A stretch of DNA of 18,552 nt from NCBI GenBank assembly GCA_021794705.1, contig JAJYQH010000137.1:1-18552 (forward strand), given 5' to 3'. This stretch comes from Actinomycetes bacterium (GTDB taxonomy: Bacteria > Actinomycetota > Actinomycetes > Propionibacteriales > Propionibacteriaceae). Both the position numbers and the translations under genes were made by a program. A model generated the notes under the pieces. That model did no database searches. It worked only from the letters and a program-made list of their open reading frames with translations, and was not told where the DNA came from. Each line of letters begins with the position of its first letter. Position 1 is the first letter of the stretch. Below, one piece after another: positions 1-6,341 of the stretch.

Positions 1-166
1 CCGGCGCAACGGCGAGGTCGTCAGCGACACCACCGAGAGCCGCACGGACGCGACGGAGCCCAGCGCCGACGCCACCCCCGACGCGGGGGGAGCGCCGCGT
101 CGCCGCCGCCGCAACCGCGGGCGCTCCTCGGGCCACGACGGAGCGGGCACCCCGGCCACCGACTGA
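1..166 (+). CDS. C-terminal tail of a truncated gene, Arg-rich low-complexity (possible DEAD-box RNA helicase)
   Basis: An open frame runs from base 2 to the TGA at 164-166 and gives 54 residues; the start lies left of the window. The tail is hydrophilic and disordered-looking: an acidic Ser/Thr/Asp-rich stretch, then a basic block (RRRRRNRGRSSG), then a Gly/Ala/Thr end. Such tails are common on actinobacterial RhlE-type DEAD-box helicases and on some RNase E/G proteins, where they bind RNA. No catalytic domain is visible, so the helicase name is only a guess. It lies 29 bases upstream of the next gene on the same strand. No terminator is visible between them, so the two may be co-transcribed. 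Confidence 0.55.
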   Translation, partial: RRNGEVVSDTTESRTDATEPSADATPDAGGAPRRRRRNRGRSSGHDGAGTPATD

Positions 167-195
167 GCCTTCTCGGTGCGCGGCAGGATGGACGC

Positions 196-1173
196 ATGAC
201 TGACTCTCAGATGCGCGCCGTGGTGGTCGACCGGTTCACCGGTCCCCGCGACACCCGGGTGGCCGAGGTCCCCACCCCTCGACCGGGGCCCGACGACGTG
301 CTCATCGACGTCCATTTCGCCGGTGTGAGCTACCCCGACCTGCTGCACACCCGCGGTCTGCACCAGGACCGGCCGGAGCTTCCGTTCACCCCCGGCTGGG
401 AGGTGTCCGGCATCGTGGCAGCCGACGGCGCGGGATTCCGGGCGGGCGAGCGGGTCGCCGCCGTCACTCTGCTCGGCGGGTTCGCCGAGCAGGTCACCGC
501 CCCCGCCGCGACCGTCTTCCGGCTCCCCGACGCCCTCCCCCTCGACGTCGCCGCGGCCCTTCCCCTCAACTACCTCACCGCGGTGTTCGGCCTCATCCAC
601 CGCGGCGCGCTGAGGCGGGGCGAGACCGTCCTCGTCCACGGCGCCTCCGGGGGCGTGGGATCGGCGGCCTGCCAGGTCGCCGCGGGCCTCGACTGCCGGG
701 TCATCGCGGTGACGTCGACGCCGGAGAAGGGCGAAGCGGCCCTGCGTCTCGGCGCGTCCGACGCGGTCCGGGCCGACGGGTTCAAGGACGAGGTGCTGCG
801 GTTGACCGACGGCCACGGGGTCGACGTCGTGTTCGACCCCGTCGGAGGTGAGCGCTTCACCGATTCGCTGCGCTGCCTCGCCACCGACGGGCGCCTGCTG
901 GTGGTCGGCTTCACCGGCGGCGACATCCCCACGGTCAAGGTCAACCGGCTGCTGCTCACCAACACCGGCGTGATCGGGGTCAACATCTCCTCGGTGCTCC
1001 GCCGCACCCCGGACATCGCCCAGCGCCTGTGGGCCGACCTCGTTCCACTCATCGAGTCGGGGGCGGTCGCTCCCGTGCTCGCCGACGTCCGCCCCCTCGA
1101 CGCCGCCGCGGACGCCCTGGCCGCGCTCGAGGAGCGCCGCGTCGTCGGCAAGCAGCTGCTGCGGATCCGCTGA
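196..1173 (+). CDS. Zinc-free medium-chain dehydrogenase, NADPH:quinone oxidoreductase-like
   Basis: A 325-residue protein of the MDR superfamily, close to the NADPH:quinone oxidoreductase / enoyl reductase branch. It probably transfers hydride from NADPH to a quinone or an activated enone in the cytoplasm. The GroES-like N-terminal half carries the family motif PFTPGWEVSG (63-72). The Rossmann half has the nucleotide-binding loop GASGGVGSAA (149-158), then DPVGGERF near 215-222 and the usual closing VGKQLL. The Cys ligands for catalytic and structural zinc found in alcohol dehydrogenases are absent, which fits the quinone reductase branch. The ATG at 196 has AGGA seven bases upstream. The gene ends 3 bases before the stop of the convergent kinase-like gene. 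The substrate cannot be told from sequence. Confidence 0.9.
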   Translation: MTDSQMRAVVVDRFTGPRDTRVAEVPTPRPGPDDVLIDVHFAGVSYPDLLHTRGLHQDRPELPFTPGWEVSGIVAADGAGFRAGERVAAVTLLGGFAEQVTAPAATVFRLPDALPLDVAAALPLNYLTAVFGLIHRGALRRGETVLVHGASGGVGSAACQVAAGLDCRVIAVTSTPEKGEAALRLGASDAVRADGFKDEVLRLTDGHGVDVVFDPVGGERFTDSLRCLATDGRLLVVGFTGGDIPTVKVNRLLLTNTGVIGVNISSVLRRTPDIAQRLWADLVPLIESGAVAPVLADVRPLDAAADALAALEERRVVGKQLLRIR

Positions 1174-1176
1174 ACC

Positions 1177-2043
1177 TCAGGGTTGTGGCGCGCCGACGTC
1201 CACCGGCCGGAGGGTGGCCCGCCAGGCGGCGGCCATCTCCCCGATCGACGGCCAGCGGTCCGACCTGTCCGGCAGCGCGGCGCGCCGAGCGATGGCGAAC
1301 TGGTCCTCACTGCCCACCCACGCGTCCCGCGACCGGGTCTCGTCGTCCCCCAGCAGGGAGTGGGCGAGCACGCCGAGCGTGTGCACCGTGGTGACCTCGT
1401 CGATGATGGCGCCGAGCTCGAACTCCTCCGGCGACATGAACCGGCTGGACCCCCACATCCGGCCCATCCGTTTGACGTGCGGGGCCCGCTGGTAGACGTC
1501 GATGTCGCACAGAGTGGGCCGCCCGGACGCCTGGTCGACGAGGACGCTGCCGTCGTAGAGGTCGACCGCGACCCAGCCGCGGCACGCCGCCTCGGCGTGG
1601 AAGTCGAGCAGGTGCTGTACCGCGGCCGCCCGCCGGGCGGGCGCAAGGCGGTCGAGGACGCCGCGGAGCCCGTACTGGCGTCCGATACAGACGGCGTCGC
1701 TCCACGGGAACACGAGCGCATGGCCGTGCGACCCGATGTCCACCGACTCGAGCAGCGGCAGCAGCGTCGGGTGCGCGAGCGCCCGGTACCTCGCGGCCGC
1801 CTCGCGGAGGACGGTGACGGCGTCCTCGAGCCGCCCCTCGTAGCGCAGGGTGGGAGCGCCGGCGTACTTGACGAACACCCGGCCCGCCGGACCCTCGAGC
1901 CCGACGCACAGGTTGCCCGAGTCCTGCTGGTCGAGCACCCGGAACACCCGCCCCCACCGACGGAGGAACCCGAGGTCGTGCTCCTCCCGCAGGCGCACGG
2001 GGACGCCGTCGACCATCCGGATCACGGGTGGCCGGGGAGTCAT
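1177..2043 (-). CDS. Divergent serine/threonine protein kinase-like protein
   Basis: A 288-residue protein with an atypical protein-kinase fold. VFVK (56-59) matches the ATP-anchoring Lys of the VAIK motif. VAVDLYDGS (158-166) stands where HRDLKPEN is expected, with D161 as the likely catalytic Asp, S166 in place of the usual Asn and Y163 in place of the Lys. CDID (179-182) stands for DFG. GSSRFMSPEEF (198-208) resembles the end of an activation segment and its APE motif. TVHTLGVL (219-226) resembles the DVxSLG helix. The G-loop is poor. No membrane segment or sensor domain is seen. From memory, similar short kinases with a YDGS loop are annotated in other bacteria but uncharacterised; activity and substrate are unknown. 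It follows trpS by 19 bases with GAGGG at 2051-2055, so it is probably the second gene of that operon. Confidence 0.72.
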   Translation of the reverse strand: MTPRPPVIRMVDGVPVRLREEHDLGFLRRWGRVFRVLDQQDSGNLCVGLEGPAGRVFVKYAGAPTLRYEGRLEDAVTVLREAAARYRALAHPTLLPLLESVDIGSHGHALVFPWSDAVCIGRQYGLRGVLDRLAPARRAAAVQHLLDFHAEAACRGWVAVDLYDGSVLVDQASGRPTLCDIDVYQRAPHVKRMGRMWGSSRFMSPEEFELGAIIDEVTTVHTLGVLAHSLLGDDETRSRDAWVGSEDQFAIARRAALPDRSDRWPSIGEMAAAWRATLRPVDVGAPQP

Positions 2044-2062
2044 GCCCGGGCCCTCGATCCGC

Positions 2063-3199
2063 TCAGGCGTAGGTCATCCGCATGGCGGCGCGGACCTCGT
2101 CGAGGGTCGCCTCGGCGACCTCGTTCGCCCGGAGGTTGCCTTCCGCGAGCACATCGCGGAGGTACCCGGGGTCGGCGATGAGCTCGAGGCGCCGCGCGCG
2201 GTGGGGGGCGAAGTAGTCGTTCACCGCGGTGGTGACGAGCTTCTTGAGACCACCACCGCCATCGTCCCCGACCTGCTCGGCGATCTCCTCGGGGGTCCGG
2301 CCGGTGGTGAGCGCGGCCAGGTTGACGAGGTTCGACACCTGCGGCCGGTTGACCGGGTCGAAGGTGATGTGCCGGTCCGAGTCGGTGACGGCCCGCTTGA
2401 GCAGTTTGGCCGTCTCCTCCGCGGTCATCCCGAGGTCGATGGTGTTGCCCCGCGACTTGCTCATCTTCTGGCCGTCGAGACCGAGGATGTTCGCGGCGCC
2501 CCTGCTGAGCAGGGCGTCGGCCTGGGGGAACACCGGGGTCTCGGGCACCGCGCGCCCGTAGCGCTCGTCGAACCGTCGGGCGATCACCCGGGTCTGCTCG
2601 AGGTGGGGAAGCTGGTCCTTGCCGACGGGGACGAGATTCGCCTTGCAGAACAGGATGTCGGCGGCCTGGTGCACGGGGTAGGTGAGCATGAGTCCCGACA
2701 TCGGCCGGTCGCCGGCGGCGTCCAGCTCGCTCTTGACGGTGGGATTGCGCCGCAGCTCGGCGTCGGTGACGACCGACAGGAACGGCAGCATGAGCTGGTT
2801 GAGCGCGGGCACCGAGGAGTGGGTGAAGATCGTCGTGCGCGCGGGATCGATACCGGCGGCCAGGTAGTCGGCGACGAGTGAGAACACCCGGTCGCGGATC
2901 GGTCCGACGCCGTCGCGGTCGGTGATCACCTGGTAGTCGGCGATGACGACGAAGGTCTGGACGCCGGCGTCCTGCAGCCGCACCCGGTTGCGCAGCGAGC
3001 CGAAGTAGTGGCCGATGTGCAGGTTTCCGGTGGGGCGATCGCCGGTGAGGATGCGGTAGCGCTCCGGGTGCACCGCGAGATCGGCCTCGATCTCCTCGCT
3101 GCGGGCCTCGCTGCGGCGCAGCGAGGCGTCGGTGACGGAGTTGGCGAGGTCGTCGCCGGCGTCGCCGGCGACCGTGTCCTCGGGGGCTTCGGTGGTCAT
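2063..3199 (-). CDS. trpS: Tryptophanyl-tRNA synthetase, divergent TrpRS II-like class
   Basis: A class I aminoacyl-tRNA synthetase that charges tRNA-Trp (Trp + ATP + tRNA) in the cytosol. The 378-residue protein has the HIGH signature at 61-64 within LTGDRPTGNLHIGHYFGSL, KMSKS at 245-249, and the Trp-pocket region around 166-200. LTGDRPTG and the C-terminal pattern RRLEL..DP...VRAAMRM match the Deinococcus TrpRS II class, not the common bacterial form with SGIQPTG and LGNYLGA. An acidic N-terminal extension of about 46 residues precedes the core, as in auxiliary TrpRSs. The ATG at 3199 is chosen because AGGAG lies at 3208-3212; the frame stays open upstream to 3343, but that stretch is better explained as a regulatory leader. 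Downstream lies the kinase-like gene. Expression is probably controlled by tandem Trp codons in the leader. I cannot tell whether this is the only TrpRS of the genome. Confidence 0.93.
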   Translation of the reverse strand: MTTEAPEDTVAGDAGDDLANSVTDASLRRSEARSEEIEADLAVHPERYRILTGDRPTGNLHIGHYFGSLRNRVRLQDAGVQTFVVIADYQVITDRDGVGPIRDRVFSLVADYLAAGIDPARTTIFTHSSVPALNQLMLPFLSVVTDAELRRNPTVKSELDAAGDRPMSGLMLTYPVHQAADILFCKANLVPVGKDQLPHLEQTRVIARRFDERYGRAVPETPVFPQADALLSRGAANILGLDGQKMSKSRGNTIDLGMTAEETAKLLKRAVTDSDRHITFDPVNRPQVSNLVNLAALTTGRTPEEIAEQVGDDGGGGLKKLVTTAVNDYFAPHRARRLELIADPGYLRDVLAEGNLRANEVAEATLDEVRAAMRMTYA

Positions 3200-3242
3200 G
3201 CGGGGATCTCCTGCTCTGGGCTGCCGCGCGGCGGACGCACGT

Positions 3243-3314
3243 CGGGCCGCCCCGCGGGCGGCCCGTTGACGTGGAACAGCGTGGGTGTCAGTGCCGCCTG
3301 GTCGGCGGCCACCA
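3243..3314 (-). promoter_or_regulatory. Ribosome-mediated transcription attenuator of trpS
   Basis: Read on the minus strand, three alternative hairpins follow the TGG TGG codons. Segment 1 (GCCGCC, 3309-3304) directly abuts the Trp codons and pairs with segment 2 (GGCGGC, 3298-3293) around a 5-base loop. Segment 2 also pairs with GCCGCC inside segment 3 (3262-3257), extended by TGAC (3290-3287) with GTCA (3270-3267). Segment 3 (CGGGCCGCCC, 3265-3256) pairs perfectly over 10 bp with segment 4 (3252-3243). A ribosome stalled on the Trp codons would mask segment 1, allow 2:3 and let transcription enter trpS. A ribosome reaching the stop would mask segment 2 and allow the 3:4 terminator. No U-run follows the terminator stem, which is common in actinobacteria but weakens the call. 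The trpS ribosome site is not sequestered. Confidence 0.68.
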
Positions 3315-3356
3315 GCAGCGCGACGGCGCCGGCGCATCCTCAACGGGGTGACTCAC
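3288..3356 (-). CDS. trpS leader peptide with tandem Trp codons
   Basis: A 22-codon frame starts with GTG at 3356 and ends with TGA at 3290-3288, 88 bases before the trpS ATG. Codons 15 and 16 are adjacent TGG (3314-3309), followed by Pro-Pro-Thr-Arg-Arg-His and the stop. An in-frame TAG four codons upstream makes this GTG the first possible start. No Shine-Dalgarno is visible. A -10-like TAGCCT ends six bases before the GTG, so the mRNA may be leaderless. Trp is the rarest amino acid, and two in a row in a 22-residue peptide before a Trp-tRNA synthetase is the hallmark of an attenuation leader. The peptide itself probably has no function. A chance match cannot be excluded, but the matching stem-loops downstream argue against it. 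Confidence 0.72.
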   Translation of the reverse strand: MSHPVEDAPAPSRCWWPPTRRH

Positions 3357-3362
3357 GCCGCG

Positions 3363-3368
3363 AGGCTA
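3363..3368 (-). promoter_or_regulatory. Candidate -10 element for the trpS leader
   Basis: TAGCCT on the minus strand fits the actinobacterial TAnnnT pattern. It lies six bases before the leader GTG, so initiation at or beside that G would give a leaderless leader peptide. No clear -35 is visible at 16-18 bases upstream; that region is occupied by a 7-bp inverted repeat (GGCCGCC / GGCGGCC, 3378-3397). Confidence 0.35.
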
Positions 3369-3507
3369 CCACGCACCGGCCGCCGTCCCCGGCGGCCACG
3401 GAGCGGCGATCCGCCGCCCCGCCCGGCGGCCGGATGGTGGACGATTCGAAGAACCGGGAATGAGGCACCGTGCCGGGTGGTTGCCCGGATGACCTCCCGC
3501 TCCAGCG

Positions 3508-3512
3508 AAGGA
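3508..3512 (+). promoter_or_regulatory. Ribosome binding site that fixes the GTG start of the glycosyltransferase
   Basis: AAGGA lies six bases before the GTG at 3519. The alternative in-frame ATG at 3489 has no comparable site and would add ten residues before the conserved MHLLIVSLHTSP start of the family. Confidence 0.6.
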
Positions 3513-3518
3513 TGCCGA

Positions 3519-4712
3519 GTGCACCTGCTCATCGTGTCCCTGCACACCTCACCCACCGCCCCCCTCGGTACCGGGGACGCCGGAGGGATGAACGCCGTGC
3601 TCCAGGCCCAGGCGCCGGAACTTGCCCGCCTCGGTCACACCGTCGATCTGGTGACCCGGCGCGACTCGGCGAGCGCCGCGGACGCCGAACGGCTCAGCCC
3701 CGGCATCACCCTGCACCGGGTCCCCGCCGGGCCGCCCGCACCGCTGCCGAAGAGCGAGATCGACGAGCATCTCGACGAGTTCCGCGACAACCTCGCCGTG
3801 CTGGGCCTGCGCCCCGACCTCGTCCACTCCCATCACTGGATGAGCGGCGTCGCGGCCCTGCCGCTGGCCCGTGAGTGGGGCGTCCCGCACGTGCAGAGCT
3901 ACCACTCGGTGGCCGCCCTGCCCGGCGCGCCCCTCGCGCACGGTGAGCCCCCGGAGTCCGTCCGGCGGGTTCCCGGCGAACGGCTGATCGCCCGTGAGTC
4001 CGACCTCGTCGTCGCGGTGAGCGAACGCGAGCGCTACACGGTCATCGAGCGGTGCGGGGCGCACCCCGACCGGGTCGTCGTGAACCATCCGGGCGTCGAC
4101 CTCGAGTTGTTCCGCCCGCTGCGGCCCGGGGAGAGTCCGTGGCGTCCCGAGGGGGTGCCGGCCGGGCGCCCGCTCGCCGTGTTCGCGGCCCGGCTGCAGC
4201 CGCTCAAGGCGGCCGACCTCGCCGTCGCCGCCCTCGGCCATATCCCGCCCGAGCGGCGTCCGGTGCTCGCGATCGCGGGCGACGTGTCGGCGGACTTCGC
4301 CGGCTACTGGGCCGAACTCGAGGCGATGATCACCGACCTGGGGCTCGCCGACTCGATCGTCCACATCGGCGCCCAGCCTCGCCCGGACCTCGCGCGCCTG
4401 CTGCGCTCGAGCTCGGCGGTGCTCGTCCCCTCGCATTCGGAGACCTTCGGGCTGATCTCGCTGGAAGGGCAGGCCTCCGGCGTCCCCGTGCTGTCGGCCA
4501 CCTCCGGCGGCCTGCCCGAGGCCATGGGCACGGGCGGTCTCCTCATCGACAGCCGCGAGCCCGCGGTCTGGGGCGCGGAGCTCGACGACGTCCTGTCCAA
4601 CCCCGCGTTCGCCGCCGATCTCGGACGCCGCGGCCGCCGGCACGCCGAGGGGTTCGGCTGGCCGGAGCGGGTGCGCGAGTTGAGCGACATCTACGAGGGG
4701 ATGGTCCGATGA
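3519..4712 (+). CDS. GT4 glycosyltransferase, MshA-like
   Basis: A 397-residue retaining GT-B enzyme. The N-terminal domain opens with LHTSP...GTGDAGGMN (8-25), the signature of MshA, which joins UDP-GlcNAc to inositol 3-phosphate in mycothiol synthesis. The C-terminal domain has RLQPLK (225-230, nucleotide-phosphate Arg and Lys) and the GT4 EX7E motif (E308, E316). Of the inositol-phosphate contacts I recall for Corynebacterium MshA (K78, Y110, T134, R154), Lys is kept (K78), Arg is probably kept (149/150), Thr is replaced by S130 and Tyr by H106. So it may be MshA or a relative using a different acceptor. No signal peptide or membrane helix is seen; it should be cytoplasmic. Its stop overlaps the start of the deacetylase gene (ATGA), so the two are translationally coupled. 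Confidence 0.85.
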   Translation: MHLLIVSLHTSPTAPLGTGDAGGMNAVLQAQAPELARLGHTVDLVTRRDSASAADAERLSPGITLHRVPAGPPAPLPKSEIDEHLDEFRDNLAVLGLRPDLVHSHHWMSGVAALPLAREWGVPHVQSYHSVAALPGAPLAHGEPPESVRRVPGERLIARESDLVVAVSERERYTVIERCGAHPDRVVVNHPGVDLELFRPLRPGESPWRPEGVPAGRPLAVFAARLQPLKAADLAVAALGHIPPERRPVLAIAGDVSADFAGYWAELEAMITDLGLADSIVHIGAQPRPDLARLLRSSSAVLVPSHSETFGLISLEGQASGVPVLSATSGGLPEAMGTGGLLIDSREPAVWGAELDDVLSNPAFAADLGRRGRRHAEGFGWPERVRELSDIYEGMVR

Positions 4713-5464
4713 CGGTGGCGCAGGCCCTGCTGCCCGATCGTCCGCTGCACCGGGCGCTGTTCCTCCACGCGCACCCCGACGACGAGGCGCTGGCCACCGG
4801 GGGGCTGATCGCCACGCTGGCGGCGTCCGGGATCGAGTGCCAGGTGGTGACGTGCACCCGCGGGGAGCGGGGCGAGGTGATCCCCGGCGTCCTCCCCGAC
4901 GACGCCCGCCCCGACGACCTGGTGCGACTGCGGCAGGCGGAACTCGCGGGCTCGTGCGCGGAGCTCGGCGTGTCCCGGCACGCCTACCTCGGCACTCCCC
5001 CCGCCCTCGCCGCCGGCCGGACGCCGCGCACCTACCGTGACTCGGGCATGCGGTGGGTGACCCCGACCCTCGCCGGCCCGTCGCTGGACGCCGGCCCGGA
5101 CGCCCTCACCAGTGCCCCGGCCGCCGAGGCCGTGGCCGACTGCGTCGCCGTGATCGGCGCCTGGGTGCCGGACGTGCTCGTGAGCTACGACCTGGGCGGC
5201 GGGTACGGGCATCCCGACCATGTCCGCACCGCGGAGATCGCGCTGGCCGCCGCCCCGCGGGCCGGCGTCCCGCTCGTCCAGGTGGTCACCGGCACCCCCG
5301 ACGACGCGACGTGGGTCGACGTGTCGGCCCAGCTCTCCCGGGTGCGCCGGGCCCTCGGTCACTACGCCAGCCAGTTGAGCGTGCACGACGACCACGTCGT
5401 GCACGTGGGGGGCCAGCACCAGCCGATCGACGTGCGCACGGGGCTCCGGGCAGTCGTCGCCTGA
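4709..5464 (+). CDS. LmbE/PIG-L family GlcNAc-type deacetylase, MshB-like
   Basis: A 251-residue zinc hydrolase that probably removes the N-acetyl group from a GlcNAc-containing intermediate. HAHPDDE (20-26) gives zinc ligands H22 and D25 and the general base D24; GHPDH (167-171) gives the third ligand H171. TCTRGERGEV (48-57), DSGM (111-114) and YDLGGGYGHPDH (160-171) closely resemble MshB, which deacetylates GlcNAc-inositol in mycothiol synthesis. It is shorter than the roughly 290-300 residues I expect of MshB. The ATG at 4709 overlaps the stop of the upstream glycosyltransferase gene; the frame is open further upstream, but that lies inside the neighbour and lacks family motifs. With the GT it forms a transfer-then-deacetylate pair. 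Mycothiol-conjugate amidase (Mca) is an alternative relative, though Mca is usually longer. Confidence 0.86.
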   Translation: MTVAQALLPDRPLHRALFLHAHPDDEALATGGLIATLAASGIECQVVTCTRGERGEVIPGVLPDDARPDDLVRLRQAELAGSCAELGVSRHAYLGTPPALAAGRTPRTYRDSGMRWVTPTLAGPSLDAGPDALTSAPAAEAVADCVAVIGAWVPDVLVSYDLGGGYGHPDHVRTAEIALAAAPRAGVPLVQVVTGTPDDATWVDVSAQLSRVRRALGHYASQLSVHDDHVVHVGGQHQPIDVRTGLRAVVA

Positions 5465-5476
5465 GCCGGGGCGCCG

Positions 5477-6334
5477 TCAGCGGGGCAGCTCGCCCCCGCG
5501 CTCGCCGATCCGGCGCAGGATGTCGCGGTAGGCGCTCGGGCGGGTGAGGTTGCAGCCCAGGTCGTGATCGTGCTTCCCCCGACCGTGGTAGTCGGAGGAG
5601 CCGGTGCGGATCAGCCCGAGGCGGCCCCCCATCTCGAACAGCAGCGAGCGGGTCGCCGGGTCGTGGTTCTGGTGGTCGACCTCGATGCCCTCGAGGGCGT
5701 GGTCCCGCACGAGGCTCTCGAGGTAGGGCGCGGTGAGCACGTCGCGGTTGCCGCGCCCCCAGGGGTGCGCGATCACGGCGACCCCGTGGGCCTCGTGGAC
5801 GAGGTCGATCCCCTGTTCGAGCGGAACCGAGTAGCGCGGCACATAGCCGGGCCGCCCCTCGGCGAGGTACAGCCGGAACGCCTCGTCCCTGTCGGCGACA
5901 TACCCCTTCCCGACGAGCGCGTCCGCGACGTGCGGACGTCCGACCGAGGGCGAGGAGCCCGCCTGGGCCAGCACGTCGTCGACGCTCACGTCGAGCCCCA
6001 GCGCGACCAGCCGGTCGACCATCGCCTGCAGGCGTCCGGACCGCGCGGACCGCACCCGGGCGAGTTCGGTGAGCAGGCGCGGCGCGCCGCGGTCGCAGCC
6101 GTAGCCGACGAGGTGCACCGGTCGCCCGAGATGCTCGCACGACACCTCGATGCCGCCGAGCACGACGATCCCCGCGCGTCGGCCCGCCTCCTGCGCCTCG
6201 AGCACACCGTCGAAGGTGTCGTGATCGGTGAGGGCGATGACGTCGAGGCCGGCAGCGACCGCCTTCAGCACCAGCCCTGTCGGCGTGTCGGTTCCGTCGG
6301 ACACCGTCGAGTGGGTGTGCAGGTCGATGCGCAT
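5477..6334 (-). CDS. PHP-domain phosphoesterase, RnmM (YciV/TrpH)-like
   Basis: A 285-residue protein of the polymerase-and-histidinol-phosphatase fold. Metal-binding motifs are in order: DLHTHS (4-9), LTDHDT (35-40), GIEVS (61-65), GRPH (132-135), IAHP (188-191) and SSDYHG (246-251). This is the set seen in E. coli RnmM/YciV and Chromobacterium nucleoside 3',5'-bisphosphate phosphatase, which hydrolyse pAp or trim short RNA ends. An insert of about 100 residues between the GIEVS and GRPH/IAHP motifs fits that subfamily. The start lies 7 bases after the stop of the glutamate dehydrogenase gene, with only a weak ribosome site, so translation probably depends on coupling. It converges on the deacetylase gene with 12 bases between stops. 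The substrate is inferred from family only. Confidence 0.85.
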   Translation of the reverse strand: MRIDLHTHSTVSDGTDTPTGLVLKAVAAGLDVIALTDHDTFDGVLEAQEAGRRAGIVVLGGIEVSCEHLGRPVHLVGYGCDRGAPRLLTELARVRSARSGRLQAMVDRLVALGLDVSVDDVLAQAGSSPSVGRPHVADALVGKGYVADRDEAFRLYLAEGRPGYVPRYSVPLEQGIDLVHEAHGVAVIAHPWGRGNRDVLTAPYLESLVRDHALEGIEVDHQNHDPATRSLLFEMGGRLGLIRTGSSDYHGRGKHDHDLGCNLTRPSAYRDILRRIGERGGELPR

Positions 6335-6341
6335 GGGTTCA

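Noticed and set aside
570..1721. 383-residue open frame on the minus strand across the oxidoreductase and kinase-like genes
   Set aside because: It is composed mostly of Ser, Arg, Thr and Pro and spans two well-supported genes; no domain is visible.
3200..3343. N-terminal extension of TrpRS by 48 residues starting upstream at 3343
   Set aside because: The extension is Arg/Gly/Ala low-complexity sequence, overlaps the attenuator stems and lacks a ribosome site, while the ATG at 3199 has AGGAG at good spacing.
3378..3430. Cluster of GGC/GCC inverted repeats upstream of the trpS leader (7-bp and 6-bp stems)
   Set aside because: They are short and made only of G and C, so they are expected in DNA of this composition. 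An operator role cannot be supported, though one overlaps the expected -35 of trpS.
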